From assembly GCA_008933995.1 (NCBI GenBank), contig WARS01002740.1, forward strand, positions 1-64,000: a DNA stretch of 64,000 nucleotides, written 5' to 3'. Position 1 is the stretch's first letter. Every line of letters starts with the position of its first letter. The translations under genes were made by a program, and so were the position numbers. Below are positions 38,853-52,263 of this stretch, in pieces. The stretch comes from Datnioides undecimradiatus. Its lineage: Eukaryota; Chordata; Actinopteri; Lobotiformes; Datnioididae. A model generated the notes under the pieces. The model was not told where the DNA came from. It did no database searches and saw only the letters and a program-made list of their open reading frames with translations.

Positions 38853-41800
38853 ATTTTACAATAATAAAACTAATAATTAAAGAAAAAGGCTAGCAAACTG
38901 TTAATGCTTCACACTACACTAGGTCATAGTGTGGACAGTTTGGCTGCTGGTGTTTCATGCGTAGTTCGTTACAAAGGCATGATATCTTTTGTCAGGAGAT
39001 ACTTGCTTTCACTACACACTGACACAACAGAAGGCCTACTGATAGATCAAAGAGACAATGCCCAGTCCAGGAATGCAACTGAAATCAGCTACTGTCATCA
39101 TCATATACACAACCTTTTGTAAGCATCCTTGTAATACAATAACAAGAAATACAAATCAGCACAATCCCAATAACAACAACGATAATAATAATAATAATAT
39201 TATATTACATTGGCACACTTATAATAATTATATTGGTACAGTTACATACATTTACATGTATGTAGTGTATGTAATGTATATAGCTGTACCAAACAGAGGT
39301 GTATCAGTAGTCATTGTTTTCTGTTAATCATAGCCAAGAGCAATGCAAGGCAGTATGAGCCGTCTAGTAGAGTAAGATAAGCTCAGATTTGCAGAATGGC
39401 TAAGTAAGTAAGTAAGTAAGTTGGCTGCCCAGCATGGATCTGATGCTGGCTGATGGAGTGATTTGCAAACATTTTATTAGTATGGTGACGCTAATGGTCC
39501 AGTATATATGGACATTACGGGGAGTAATTCTATTTCAAATTAATTTTCCAGTAATTAGTCTTCATTTTTGCATTCACATCAGTGTTTTTGCCAATCCCAA
39601 GCATGATGCTCAGTTGCAGAGTATAGGCATAAATGAGAGCAGCCACACACTGAAAGTTACATACAGAACCTTTATATTCAATAGTTAAATAATAACGTTG
39701 GACCAATTTTCACTCTACAACTCCTTATCTCATGCTCCCCAAACAATTGTCTTCTCTCTAATGAACTACAGTTTCTGCTTTGTTATGTTCATAATATGGC
39801 TGTTGGGATTATGTAATGACACTCATCCATTAGGTAAATTGCTTTTAGGGTGATCACAAGAATTGGAGAGGAGTTTGGTCCATACAGATTGATGGTAATG
39901 ACTCTGAGGCTGGATCTTACATGGAGAAGCCAATATGTCAGAGCTGAAGGGCTTAAAGAGCAATCAACTTAATCAAGATGTGGCCAAATGCTGCAAGAAA
40001 CAGCTGTTGGTTCTTTCTCAGTTTTGCACCATTCAGGGCTCTTGGTCTGTGTTTTATTTGAAAGTGTTTAAATGAGGCTGGGGCACTGAGGCACTGATAG
40101 TGTACTGTATATTGTAGTAAAGTAAATAAGGAAGCCCAAATTTATTGAATATACTTGAAGCTGAATCCATTTTTGTCCTCTCTGCCTCTGAAAAATGTTA
40201 TTTTGCTGTTTTTCACATATAGTTTGAGTGTATGAGTATGCTCAGGAGATTTGAAGGACAAACTTTTGAATTCCACCTTGAGCATATTATGATCATCATA
40301 TCATTATTTACATGCTATTCATTTTAAAGAACACTATTTCACATGTAAAGAATACGATAATGCTTCTGTAAATGTACTGGGTTATCTCAGCAGATGCTTT
40401 GCTTTTCAAAAGTAAGATTTTCAGCAAAGGAAAGGAAATGGTAGCAGTTAGACATTGGCTGTGTAGGCTTCTTCTCTGCCGTTTGGACCTTGTAATCTGT
40501 ATTTGCTTTATTTTGATGTGTTGGTTTGTCTTCAGAGCTTTCCTGAGAAAATAGTTGCAGGAAGTGGTGAATCAGCATTTAGACAATCTTATCAGTATAT
40601 TTTAAACACACCACTTTAGTTCTAGCAAATTCAAAAATGATTGAGAACACGGTTCATTCTGTGAAACTGTTACAGACCTATAGTTGGTATTCTTTCAATT
40701 TATTGTAATTTCATTTGGAGGATGGATAATCAGATGAAGTTTTAAGTTTCTGAAAATAAAATCACAACAATGAGTAAGAAAAAATACATTTTCTATTTTT
40801 CTAGTGACTTTTAGAGTTGAAAATTCTAATGCTGCTCTGTAGTATTTTTGTAGTGAGGAGGGCTTAGAATGGTCAGAGGACTGCAAAGATGCTATATTAT
40901 TACAGTCCATTAACAGAGCAAAGTAACATACTAAAAAATGTATTTTCTCAGGTGTCATTTATGCTCGGCCTGAAAATAAAAACACTAAATATCTGATGTT
41001 TTTCTGAATAGCTGGAATTTTGCTTAAAGTAGAAGGCATCTAATTTTGGCCTCTTGCATCAGAACTCTCCCATCTGCTGTTGAGATTCACATATACTTCC
41101 TTTTTCAGGCATATAGGTGTAAAAACACAGAAGGCATGCATGCACACGTGTGCACACACAAACACTGTCATGCCTTGTCTTGCAAAACAGATTGCCTGTT
41201 TTGCAGAGCATGTGGGCTGGGTCCACTGAGAGACGTCTCTCTGCGCTGATGGAGTGTTTGCAATGCCTGGTGGAAAACAAATGCCACTTCTTTGTGTGCA
41301 CAGACATGGGTGAACAAATTCTTATGGTAACAACACACCCAGGCCCTGACAGACTGATTCACACTTCTGCTCATGTACTATGTGTACATATTTGCATCCA
41401 GATACTGCTGTGACAGCATTCACTAACAAAAGCCCCCTTTTAAAAAAATTTTAAATTTTTTGATATCATTATTATCCATTACTTTTTGCTGGTGTGATGT
41501 GTAGACATTGGAAAATTAAGTACTTTAGCCCTAAATACTAAAACCATTTATTTAAGAAATGAAACCTGATCTAAATGAAATCACTTTGCTACAGTGACCA
41601 CAATCTATAGGTCAAACGATCAAGTCTCATGACTGTGTCAAAGCTGACATACACGCTGATACATACACACACCACTATAGTTACATACGCAAAGATGTAA
41701 TGTCCAAGAGAAAAATAGCCAGTAGTGTCTGATGGGAAAACACAGAGCCTCCCCGTTATTCCCTTGTCATAAGGCATCAAGTTAAACAGGCAGATGCTTT

Positions 41801-42878
41801 TCAGTTGACATATCCATCAACACCAACAGGATGCTGACCCCCTACTCTCTTCCTGTCTGCCTGCTCTGAGCAGAACAGCCCTCTGAAAAATGAGAAAAGA
41901 AAAAAAAGAAAAAGATGTGTCAACCACACAGCCTCCACAATCCACAGTGCACTCACGTCTGACACATCTGGATTATGCTGTTGAATTGTGTTCTCCCTTT
42001 AATTTACATAGGTGGATGGAGAGACTGTGTACAGGTTGTTTATCGTACAATTCAGCAATTTCTAACTGTTAGTGATACAATTAAACGTGTTAGTATGTCT
42101 TTGTTTTAACCTAATTTTGTAAAAACTTTCTATATATATGGGGAATAATCAGTGATATGATGTGAGATTTAGTGTGAGAGAAAACCTGCTGCCATGTTTG
42201 TTTAATGTATTTTGTTATTAGTATAAACTTGATGAATCTCTGAACATGCGTCACCCCTTTGGCAAGAAAGATGAAGTCATTCCCCCATCAGCTGTTAGCA
42301 TGTCTATAAATGAGCCTGAAGTCTGCTGCTAATCTCCTCCTTTTACACCAATTATCTCCACTTTATTAAGTGAATGTTCAGGTGTTCAGAGATGTGAAAG
42401 CAAATATGACTTGTATTAGTGCAAAACGGTGAATCATATTAGACAGTGCTCTGTCCTCCTCACGTAAACAGTTATAATTTCCTGCCCCTCTCTATGAAGG
42501 TAGGTTCTTCAAATTGCTTTTGAAAGTGACCATTTAGAACCGCTGCAGTCAGGTGGCTTGACCCTTGGTCATCTCACCCTCAACCCTTGCCTGGACTTCA
42601 GCAATGATGCAGGCATGCTCTGCCCATAGCTCAGTAGATCATTTCAAAGAAATGAATCATAAAGTTGCACCTCCAAATCTTATATCCTATAGGTATGTAT
42701 GTGCATCACACATGCCTGAGTGCATTTGAGCAGTTGTTTGTCTGCTGTGGGTTGCAAGCCACAGGCTATGATTGCTCAAAGGTCAAGCCCTTAGCTATGT
42801 GATTGAATTCTGAAGATACATGAGCTGGTGCCCCCCCCCCCTTAAGGGCATTTCATATGGTCATCTCAGAGGCCACCA
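38853..42878. other. Non-coding DNA, no recognised gene
   Basis: No exon is recognised. Simple repeats include (ATA)n at 39183-39199 and (TAAG)5 at 39401-39421, and C11 at 42831-42841. A perfect 10-bp inverted repeat with a 5-base loop sits at 41181-41205. Confidence 0.55.
39401..39421. repeat. (TAAG)5 microsatellite
   Basis: Five perfect TAAG units follow AGAATGGC and precede TTGGCTGCC. Confidence 0.92.
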
Positions 42879-43110
42879 GGCGGCTGTGTCTCAGAGGTAG
42901 AGCTGCTGCACTAGCAGATTTGCAGTAGGCTCTCTGCTCTCGTCTGCTGCATGTTGAAGTGTTATTGGGCAAGACACAGAACCCCCAAATTTTGTTATTC
43001 CTAATTGTGTAAGCATATGACTATCAGAATGTGAGTATCATGACTCTGCCATCTGACATTCATGTAAAAAAAGTGTGTGAATGGGTGAATGCTGTAGAGT
43101 TCTTTGATTA
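42879..43110 (+). mobile_element. tRNA-like teleost SINE, copy 1
   Basis: The head GGCGGCTGTGTCTCAGAGGTAGAGC resembles a tRNA-type pol III A box. It is followed by the family segments GCATGTTGAAGTG, TTGGGCAAGACACAGAACCCC, CAAATT, CTGCCATCTGACATTCATG and GTGTGTGAATGGGTGAATG. The block ends in a diverged form of the expected TGTAAAGCGCTTTGAGTGG tail (near 43095-43110). The B box is too diverged to point to. Orientation is set by the A-box end. Three other copies in this window read the opposite way. The family identification comes from memory of its very common consensus in percomorph fish; I give no database name. Confidence 0.75.
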
Positions 43111-44111
43111 TTGTTTTATTTAAAAAGCAGATAGATTGACATGTTTGGTTACTACTGTGCATCTTTGGAGGATACTTTGACAAGCTGTGCATTGGAATGT
43201 TTGACCCTTGAAACCCCTGCACATCCGTTCCCCATGTGTATTCTTATATCTCAAGGATTTGGCTGAGCAGCTGTGCTGTACTGTGGCCTCCAGGAATATC
43301 ACATATACTGCATAGAGACTATATTGTACATGCTGTAGTTTCAGTATGAACTGTATACAGGGATTGCTCTATAATTAATCATTTTCTGACAGTGTGATGG
43401 ACTCATTGCAATTCAAATTCAAGTGAAATCTACTTTTACCTATTTGCCTTGCATTGTGCATCTGCAATATCTGATGCACTTTGACAGTTTCTTACTGTGT
43501 TTTTGTAGTTTTGAATGCTGTGCTGATGCACCTGTATGACTGACTGCCTGCAGGGTCTCACCTGGCTGTAAATGTTGTCCAGTTTAAAGTTCTGAAGGAT
43601 GTATTGTTCTGCAGCAGCTTTTATAAAGTCTCTGTTTGTCTATTCTAACATTTTGTCCAGCTCTCTCTACGATATTATAAGCATTATTTTTTTCCCCTTG
43701 ACATACATCACATATCTCATATTTCTTTGATGAAATGCGCATTCCAATTTGCTTCTATTCCTCTCTAATTTTAGCACAAACTTTAAATGAAAAAGAAAAA
43801 AGTTTATGAATAGTCATAAATAATTAGCAATTTCCACAGGTTCAATGCACTTTTTGAACACAACCCAGTTTTAATGAATGAGATTCTGACAATCATTGTA
43901 TCTTTTCCATAGGTTGTCCAAGTAGCATATTTATATATTAGTGCACTGATTGTGTTAAGTACTGTTTTGTAAAATATGTGCTTTTCTGTGAAATGTGTGT
44001 ATTTTTGTAAGGCTAATTAAGGACTGCTGCTGCAAACTAGCTATGATGTGGTATGTGACATTGGTCTGTGATATGTTGTCACTACAACTATGAACATTAA
44101 ACTGCAGATAG
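43111..44111. other. Non-coding DNA between SINE copies
   Basis: AT-rich sequence with no recognised feature. Confidence 0.55.
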
Positions 44112-44189
44112 TGGTAAATGGACTGCACTTCCACATGGCCTTTCTATGTCATTGGACAAAGTGCTTTACAATTGGCTTTAGTGTTATCT

Positions 44190-44252
<63 letters not shown>

Positions 44253-44340
44253 AGTGGTGATGGAGCTGTCATGCAGGCCAGGCCATTAGGAGGATGTGAT
44301 CACTGGACAACCTGATCCACTTCCTGAGCGACAGCCACAC
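44112..44340 (-). mobile_element. tRNA-like teleost SINE, copy 2, carrying (CA)29
   Basis: It starts with the complement of the SINE 3' end (TGGTAAATGGACTGCACTT, then AAGTGCTTTACA). It continues through ATTCACACA into a (CA)29 tract, then GGTGATGGAGCTGTCATGCA and GGCCATTAGGAGG, and ends with CTTCCTGAGCGACAGCCAC, the complement of the A-box head. About 100 bases of the family's middle (the GGGGTTC..CAAGGACACTTCGACATGCAG part) are missing between GGAGG and CACTGGACAACC, so this copy has an internal deletion. Confidence 0.8.
44193..44250. repeat. (CA)29 microsatellite inside SINE copy 2
   Basis: Fifty-eight bases of perfect CA. It sits where the SINE family has ATTCACACACACATTCACAC, so the tract probably grew by slippage from the element's own CA-rich stretch. 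Confidence 0.97.
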
Positions 44341-45689
44341 AGTAACATGGAGTTATATGCACCATATCTGTCAACAGATCAATAAACCTTTTCCTTCTGT
44401 GGTGATCCAGAGTAATTAATTGTTTGTTGTCTGAGCATTAACACAAGCTTTAACCTCCAGTGTTGGATGGCAATTTCCTCTATCAGATATATCTCCTAAG
44501 TGGCAAATGAAGGCTTTGAGGCTGCAGCAGAATCAGATATAACCTAGTAATAAATTATGGTATTACACATCTATTCATGATATACATGGTGGCAGTTTCT
44601 CCTAAACTTCAGAATGAATAAAGCTCCCTAATTTTGAAAAAAGCATATATTAATTTTCAATTGTATTTAATTTATGAAGTTAAAATGACAGAGTTGCGTT
44701 TGCAATAATCTAATCACTTTTTATTTGGCAAAATAATTAAACTTGATATTTAGTTGTGTGCTTTTAATTGCTTTTAATGCTTTTAATTTTTAGTCAGTTA
44801 GATGAATGTGCTATCCAATCACTGATCAACACAGACAAAGTACATCACTGCATACAGTATTGATGCCTCTTTTAAAATGATCAATTATTGCAAATAATAG
44901 CTCATGTTCAGAAAACCTAAAACAATAGCTGCATCACTGACCTTGATTACCATCACTACTAAATGTGCCCTTGGCTTGGTCCATTCCTTTGAATGTAAAT
45001 GACAGACTATTTAAGGGAGGTTGAGGCATGTATGCTGCACTTTGCCAGCGCCACATGGCCAAATTAAAAGAACATACATTTTAATAGGCACTAGCCTCAT
45101 CCGTGGCAGTTACTACTATCTGATTAATGGCTCAGCGCTCTCATTGCAATAGCCCATGAATAATTCTGCTCTGGTGCCAAAGTCATGATTAAGTGTATTC
45201 ATTGAGAATGGGAAAAAAAAGGAAACATAGATATGTGAAGGCAACACTGCGAGAGGAGATTCATCTAGAGTACCTGAAGATAAAATTGGCAGTTTCAGTC
45301 TGACATGGATGTAGAAGCACATCTAGAGACTCCATTTCTTTTCATGCATGGCTTTCTGCATTACGATCATGCCCTGTTTCAATCAAAAAAAAAAAAAGAA
45401 AATCAAATGTCATCATCATTTCTTCCACCTTCTTCCAATTCTCTTTGGACCAAGTGGGATCAATCTGAGTCTCCCAAGGTAATGCATTGTATGCCCCCCC
45501 TCCACACAGTCCAACTACAACAGTGACTCATTTTGACAGTGCTTTTGAGATTTTTAACATCTTTAAACAGTTTGTCACTTTCCTCTTAGTTATTTTCTTG
45601 ACTACAAAGGAAAACTTGACTACTGATCAGAATAATTTCATTTGAGCACTATCAATGAATTATATTTTTTAAGTACTCTTACCCTTTGT
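44341..45689. other. Non-coding DNA, possible conserved block
   Basis: No gene is recognised. About 44990-45230 is free of repeats and carries TGACAGACTATTTAAGGGAG, ATTAATGGCTCAGC and TCATGATTAAG, which look like transcription-factor sites. It is a candidate conserved non-coding element only. Confidence 0.5.
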
Positions 45690-46085
45690 TAGGTCTCATC
45701 AGTGTAGAAGGGTCTGTTTCCCTAGGGTTTTATGTTGTGTGGTTACTGGTTGCCTGTGTTTTGCTGCTCACATTTATTTTTGTTCCAGGTCCTTTACATC
45801 TTGCCTTCACACGTTTTCCTCCTGTGTGTGTTTTGTGACCTAGTCTGAGCCCACCGAATCAGTACCTCAGCCTTGCTGTCTTCCTGTCTTTTCTGGTGTG
45901 CAGTTCTGGTGTTTCTGGTTTGGGTTCTGCTAAATACTGATGTATGCTTTGTTATTTGTTATTTGATTAGTTCATAGTCAGCCATTGCTTTCCAGTTTAT
46001 TTTATTACCATAATATATTTGAGGTTGCATTAAAATGCCCCAGTTTTATTATAATTGTCTGCATTCATTTTCTTACAATTACGTC
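45690..46085 (+). mobile_element. Probable retroelement 3'-terminal region
   Basis: The sequence is T/G-rich, with CTGTTTCCCTAGGG, TTGTGACCTAGTCTGAGCCC, CTGTCTTCCTGTC and a final TTGCATTAAAATGCCCCAG, then GTCTGCATTC. This composition and the terminal AATAAA-like plus TCTGCATT(T) order resemble untranslated 3' ends of fish retroelements. No coding part remains. The assignment rests on composition and remembered similarity. Confidence 0.4.
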
Positions 46086-47878
46086 AATATTTTATAATAT
46101 TTTTTAATCAGAAAAATCGTCTAAAAACCTTAAAAAGAGCCTTCCATGTTGCTCATAGCATTAAAAAACTCCTTAGAATGGAGTTTGAGTAGATTGTGTT
46201 CATGGAGAGAATACTGACCTTGGTTATCCCTTTACCTCTACAAAGTTATGGTGCCTAAATGAATCAAGCATTAACTATTGAGAAGTTAGATCAGAAAACA
46301 GTTATATAAATCTTCTTTTTAATTGTCACTGGATGTTTTTGTAAAAGCACTGACAATCTCTTTTCACCTGCTGGTCACGTGGCAGTCAAACAGCACTCTC
46401 ATTTAAGATTTAGGACTTAAATGCAAATGATAGTATGTAAAAGTATTCAAATTCATTAGAAGTAGTACCATATTACAGCAGTATTCAATTACCTGTACAA
46501 CTGCCATATTGACTTGCTGCCAGTGAACACTTTTGGGTTCAGTTGTTTGGTCATGAATGTGACTTGCCTTCCTGAAAGAGTGAAAACAGCTCTGTCACCA
46601 GCCACTGAAACCACATATAGGCTAGGTTAGAGTGAACTTTATTGCTATGATCATGACTTTTGGTTAATGGAGCAGCAGCAGTTACCTCTGGCTGCCATCT
46701 GCTGTGAATCGTAGCTTTAACTTTGATAAAGGGAGCAGCAGTTGTATGACTACTGACTCCACAGTTACACCTTCATACATAAACAGGAGAAGACATCAGC
46801 AGAAGAAATCCATGTATTTTTTCTGCTTAAGATATTATTTCCTCTTCTCTTCTCCCACTTGTCTGGATTGTTTTTTGTTGTTGTTGTTTGTTTTGCTTTT
46901 TCACTGTCAACTGCTGTTGTATCAAATGAAGTTTGATGATAGAATATGTATTGCTATTTAAATGCTAATTTTACTTCCTTTGCCAGAAAAAAAAAAAATT
47001 TTCCTCACTGGTGAGATGGCAGTAAAACAGCCAGCTTATCTCTTGCTGGGCTCCATTTTATGTTCGGGTAGCTGAAGTTAATACTGTATGCAGATGATGA
47101 CTGCAGTGGGAAAAATACATGAGACAAAGCTGCTTCAAGATAAGCCTGCCCTTCAATTAGCTGCCAAAATCAATTCTCTATTGGTAAAGATATGATATGG
47201 AACAGTCTCTCTCCTCTTCCTCTTCTCACCCCCACACACAGAACACCAACACACATCTTTTGCCTTTAATTCCTAGGGTACCAATTCACTTTGTACTCTC
47301 GGCCAGGTAAAAGCTCTACACTGTAAAGATGTGGCAGCAGAGTCAAGCTTTGCATATACAATGTGTATATCCTCAGAGATTTAAGTGTACTGGAAACTTT
47401 TGAAGCAGCAGTGTTTTTATTTGTCTGTGTCTGGTTTTATTATTATTTTTTTTTTTTTTTTTTTTTTTTGCTGTGTTGAAGATAGCACCATATGTTTTCC
47501 TCAGCAATCATCCTCCCTCGATAACGGTATTGGAATGCAGTGATAGTGTTCTAGTCTTGCCCAGATATTGCAGTGTTACACTAAGGAATTCAATCTCTTA
47601 GCAGCTGGAAGGCATCTGCTGCGGAGGTGTGGTCTTCCATGTGTGTGGCACATCATTATGTGTTCTACCTTTTAGTAAATACCTTTTTGTGTATTTATCT
47701 TAGCTCTAAGATGTTGCACAGTATTAATAATATTTGGAGTTAAGCAGTGTCTTTTCAATCTACTGAAGGCCTTGGTTTGTCGTTTCAAGTTCTGTAGCTA
47801 AAGACTAATACTAGGGCTAAACTCATTACCGTGGTTTATACTTAATGCAGCATTAGCTACAGTCAGCCTTGCAGATAT
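46086..47878. other. Non-coding DNA, no recognised gene
   Basis: Contains A12-13 near 46987 and T24 at 47446-47469. The part at about 47025-47200 is of balanced composition and might be conserved. No exon is recognised. Confidence 0.5.
47446..47469. repeat. T24 homopolymer
   Basis: Twenty-four T residues after TTATTAT and before GCTGTG. On the minus strand this is an A24 tract that could be a retroelement tail, but nothing recognisable precedes it on that strand. Confidence 0.9.
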
Positions 47879-48260
47879 GTTAGGGACACAAACGCAGACT
47901 CAGAACCAGGAATAGTGAATAAGAGGGTTATTTACTGTAAGGGGAGATGGAATGAAGATGGAATTGATGGCATGGCAGCTGAAGGAGGCAGAGATCAAAG
48001 GGCAGAGGGTATGAGCAATGGCTTGGGTTAACGGAGTAGGATACGTCAGTTTTGGATATGGCTAGCAGATTATGGCTGGTGGAGAAAGGACAGGTAAGTT
48101 GATGAATATGGTCCTGAGACAGAGAGAAAAATACAGTTAGAACACAAAAACACAAGGAGACAGTCACTAAGAGCAATCAAAAATCCCAAAGAGGAGCCCT
48201 GAAACATGAACGCCCACACAGGCTGACTAAATGATCTCATGGTGAGTGGTTGAAGAGCTG
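47879..48260 (-). mobile_element. Probable retroelement 3'-terminal region
   Basis: Read on the minus strand, the block runs through a C/T-rich region (CTGTCTCAGGACC, CCTGTCCTTTCTCC) to TTACAGTAAATAACCC, TTCCTGGTTCTGAGTCTGCG and TTTGTGTCCCTAACA. That ending (AATAAA-like signal, then a TGGTTC..GAGTCTGCGT motif) is typical of fish retroelement 3' ends. There is no open frame with RT similarity. The family is not identified; the far boundary is approximate. Confidence 0.45.
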
Positions 48261-51200
48261 GGGTGACATGATGAGCTAGATGGGACCCATGATTTTTAAG
48301 TTGTTTGTTTTATTCAGTCCAGGAAGTATAAAATTGTTAATGTGACACATGGAAAAATAGCATCATGAAGACTGACATAAAGCTAAAGCGAATTTTGTGA
48401 CTTTCTCATACTACTATACAGTAATCATAATGACTGGGCAAGTATGTGGAGTTGTGAAAGGGAGTTCTTTAAGCATTAAAGTATTTCTGTCACTGTTTTG
48501 AGTGAAACCCCATTAATGCATTGGAGAATTAGAACCAAAGTCTTGTTTATTACCAACAAAGTTTTTGCCATGGTATGTTGGTGTATACACTAAACAAAGA
48601 ATAAGAGAAAATTTTAAAGTATTATAACTGCACAGTGACTTACTATGATTTTTTTTAATGTTCACTTTATAAGGACAGGTTGGCTATGAATCATTGTAAA
48701 ATATACGTGCAAGCTTAAAATAACTTTATATATGTTGGCTTTGACTTTTTCAACCAGACTAAAAGTAGACTAGCGCTGAAAAGGATACAAATGAATAAAG
48801 TGTGTGTAAAACTAGTCAGCATTAATGACATAAGACTAAGGCTATATCTAAAATGGCTGCAAAAATTAAAATTGCAACATACAGACTGTTCTAGATTCAT
48901 GGTGAGTTGTATAAAGCTCACTGGCCTGCAAAGTTCTATCATTATGCCACATAGTCAAACCAGCCATAGCTGCATACTGCATGTTTAGATCTTGGAAGTA
49001 CATTACAAAGGATCCACAACAGAGTCATGCTGACTGTTAACAACTCTGGCTTTTATGATAGATTTCTTCCTATTCAAATTGGGTAAACAAATGCCTGCCA
49101 GAGAGCTGAAGCAGTGTGAGCATTTTTCATCTCCTTCCATTAATGCTGTTTATATCACCCTGTTCCAATCCCCAGGAGACATCAGGAAAGCATCTCAAAA
49201 TGCCTTGCAATCAACATACACTATCTGCATAACTCAATTAGGGCTTCAGCATGACTTTGAATGTGTTTGTTGTGTTTTTCTCTCTCCCCACTTCAATCTC
49301 CTCTCCTTGCCATCATTTTTTCTTCTTAATATCAAGGACTTGCTGAATGACAGTCCTCGCTCCAGCTTTATTCTCAAAATAGACTGGGGAAAATAAAAAA
49401 AGCCTTGCACATCTTATTGCTTGTCTTAATCATTAGTTTAGTGGACATATGGGTTAAGAGCAGAATAAACACCAACAGTAGCAGTAGTAGCCTGCATATA
49501 AGGTATTTGATAACCTTACTAAAATTCATGTGTTTAATGTGGGTTATCTGCAGTCCTGGCACCATAGGAAAGTACTTTTGTACTTTTGTTTCTCATTGGT
49601 AGACCCTGATAAGTTGGGCCCAGTTGAGGTTTTTTTTGGACTTTCAGTGCAGTAATGGATTAATGCTGAATACCTATTATTTTTGTGCGTCACATGTTCT
49701 TATATGTTAAAAGACCATGGACTTATTTGTTTTAATTAAACTTATTAGTTTAATGGTGACACTTTAAATTCTGGTAATTGGATGTAAATTAATCTAGACC
49801 TGTCACTGCAGTCTATTATTCATAAGAAAGCAAAGTATCTAGAAGTTGCACTGTCTCTGCCAACTATTAAATCTGGTCAATTATTACTGCAAAATAAAGT
49901 CATTAAAATGGTGAAATCATGGCAGTTGCTGCAGAACCATTATACCATGGAAGCAGAAAACCATAGGATCTGAAATTACACTGCTTAATTCTCCTAGATC
50001 AAGGCTGGGGGAAAGCTGCTAACAAATGAACAACTACCATTCTGTTCTGGGCTAATTTAGCTGCTGATGGTGAGCACTTATGACCCAGGTCTCAGTACTA
50101 ACAATGGTGGAGGAGAGGGGAGAGGAGATGCCATGAGAAATGGCATAAATGTGTCTGCACTTGCTAGTTTGGTGGTCATATCAACCCTAGTTTCTGTTTC
50201 ATTTCTGGCAGGCTGCATCCGCTGAGTGACCATGCTCATTAGGGGTGAGTTTGTTTTGTCGGTAAAACAATTTCTTAAATTAATTTCTGTAATAAAATAC
50301 TTGCTTGCTAATTGCTAATAATTAAAGCAAGCTAGCTAAACACTGGCTGAAGTGAACACTAATAAACAACTTTAAACCAATCTAGTGGCTCATCAGACAA
50401 GTGGACACTGCCACCATATTACCAACAGTAGGGCCAGTCCTTTTGGACTTTCATTCCACAATAAAAACACGTTTAAATGGTCTTACTTGGATGAAGGCTT
50501 TTTCATGTTAACTACCAATGACTCCAGTGCATGTCTTAGTGGCTGCCTCTTTATATGGCCATTTGCATTTTGCTGCCTGCTTTCTTAATGACATGGTAGA
50601 GACCAAAAAAGTACATATCTTAGAATCTAATCAACTGCCAGCTGAGATCAAAGTTATTCCACACTGGATGTCTGCAGTAATACTTTAACAGAACAACCAG
50701 TCATTTATAAGTCTCAGAAAATGACAGAATGTACATATGTGAATGGAAAATAAAATTAAAATTCATTATATCTAAATGCACTCTGATATTCTAATGTTTT
50801 ATAAACAGGTGTACTGACACTTTTTCCTAACTGCCTAGCATTTTGCTTTTGCTTTGTCATGCAAATGTGACAATTCAAAAACCCTTTTTGACAAGCTGAG
50901 TAACTAGGTGACTCCACCTAACTAAATCAGTTTTTTTAAATGCGAAATTTCTAGTTGTTTTCCGAAAGGGTTCAGTACCCATAAAAATTTGAGGGTTTTC
51001 TCAAATTTTGTCAATAATCTATTGGTCTTCAGGTCCAAACTGGACAGCATCTGGGTCCCCTGCCCACCCAACCCCAAATCTCCTTCTGGATAACACAAAC
51101 ACAGCTTCAGCTGAATTTCTTTGATTGTTCACATTTTTATATAATACAGCTGAAGTCAGGAATTACTTTTTCATTTCATTTACACATTTTCTGGGCGATG

Positions 51201-52228
51201 CTTTGAGACACTGAACAATGAAAGTAGTTATTTGATTGTAAGAATACACTACTGTACTGGAATGCAGATCAAAATAATGTGATAACTAATAATAAACATT
51301 GAACAACTGTTTCTGAATGAGTGGCTATATTGACATTTCAAATGGTTGAGCAAAGAGAGGATTAACGGCTTGCTGATTTAGTTTGGTGCAAGATAGCTTC
51401 CACAGGTTCATATTCCGATATGTCCTCATTAATAAACTTTTGAGAAATGCAGCTATAACAACTAAATTACTGAAATCCATGTAAAAAAATGACCTAGATT
51501 CCTGAGTCAACTTCTGTCAGTATAGGACTGAATTTGTGTTGGATAACTTGAGAAAAGTCTTCAAGACCAAAGAGTAAGTCCAGTTTCCTTTGAATTAGCA
51601 CTGCTCGTTGTCCAAACTTCATTGAAATTTAATTCAAACTGAGTAGTTCATCACAAGCTTTCGTCTCTGACCTCCAGCTCCTGTGGGCTCAATCACAAGA
51701 ACTTTCACATTAAACTCTTTTGATATTTTTTTATTTTAAATAAAATAAGTCTTGTTTACCTAACACAATTTCCCTGTTTTTAATTTTACGCTGAATACTG
51801 ACCAAGCAGTCTCATATCATGATTGGTCGCTTTCTCATTAACCCTCATAAGCAAATGTGCAGCCATGCTGAGACTGATGTTATTACTCTGATGATGAGTT
51901 TGGTTTCACAGTAATCACTCCAACCTTCACTAAATTACAGGGCTTGAATGATCATGAGCATTTTACACTTGGAACATCTGTCGCAGAGGGTCTTGAAGCA
52001 GTGGGAGTTTTAATGATTAGTTATCCGTTATCCGGCCTGTTTATGTTTGATCTATCAAAGTGGGAGCTTGTCTTAGACGAGGGAGATAGAGAAGATGATT
52101 TTGATTGATTCCCTCGGATTAAGGGGCCTCTGTGAATACCCCTGACCCATTCCTTTATCAAATGATATACTGCTAGGGTTTGCCTTGATCAAATAGAAGG
52201 AGGCAATTGATTATTCATGGCTATGAAG

Positions 52229-52263
<35 letters not shown>

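Noticed and set aside
49055-49396. Plus-strand open frame of 113 codons
   Set aside because: No family resemblance; the sequence is low-complexity in its second half (CTC/TTC-rich).
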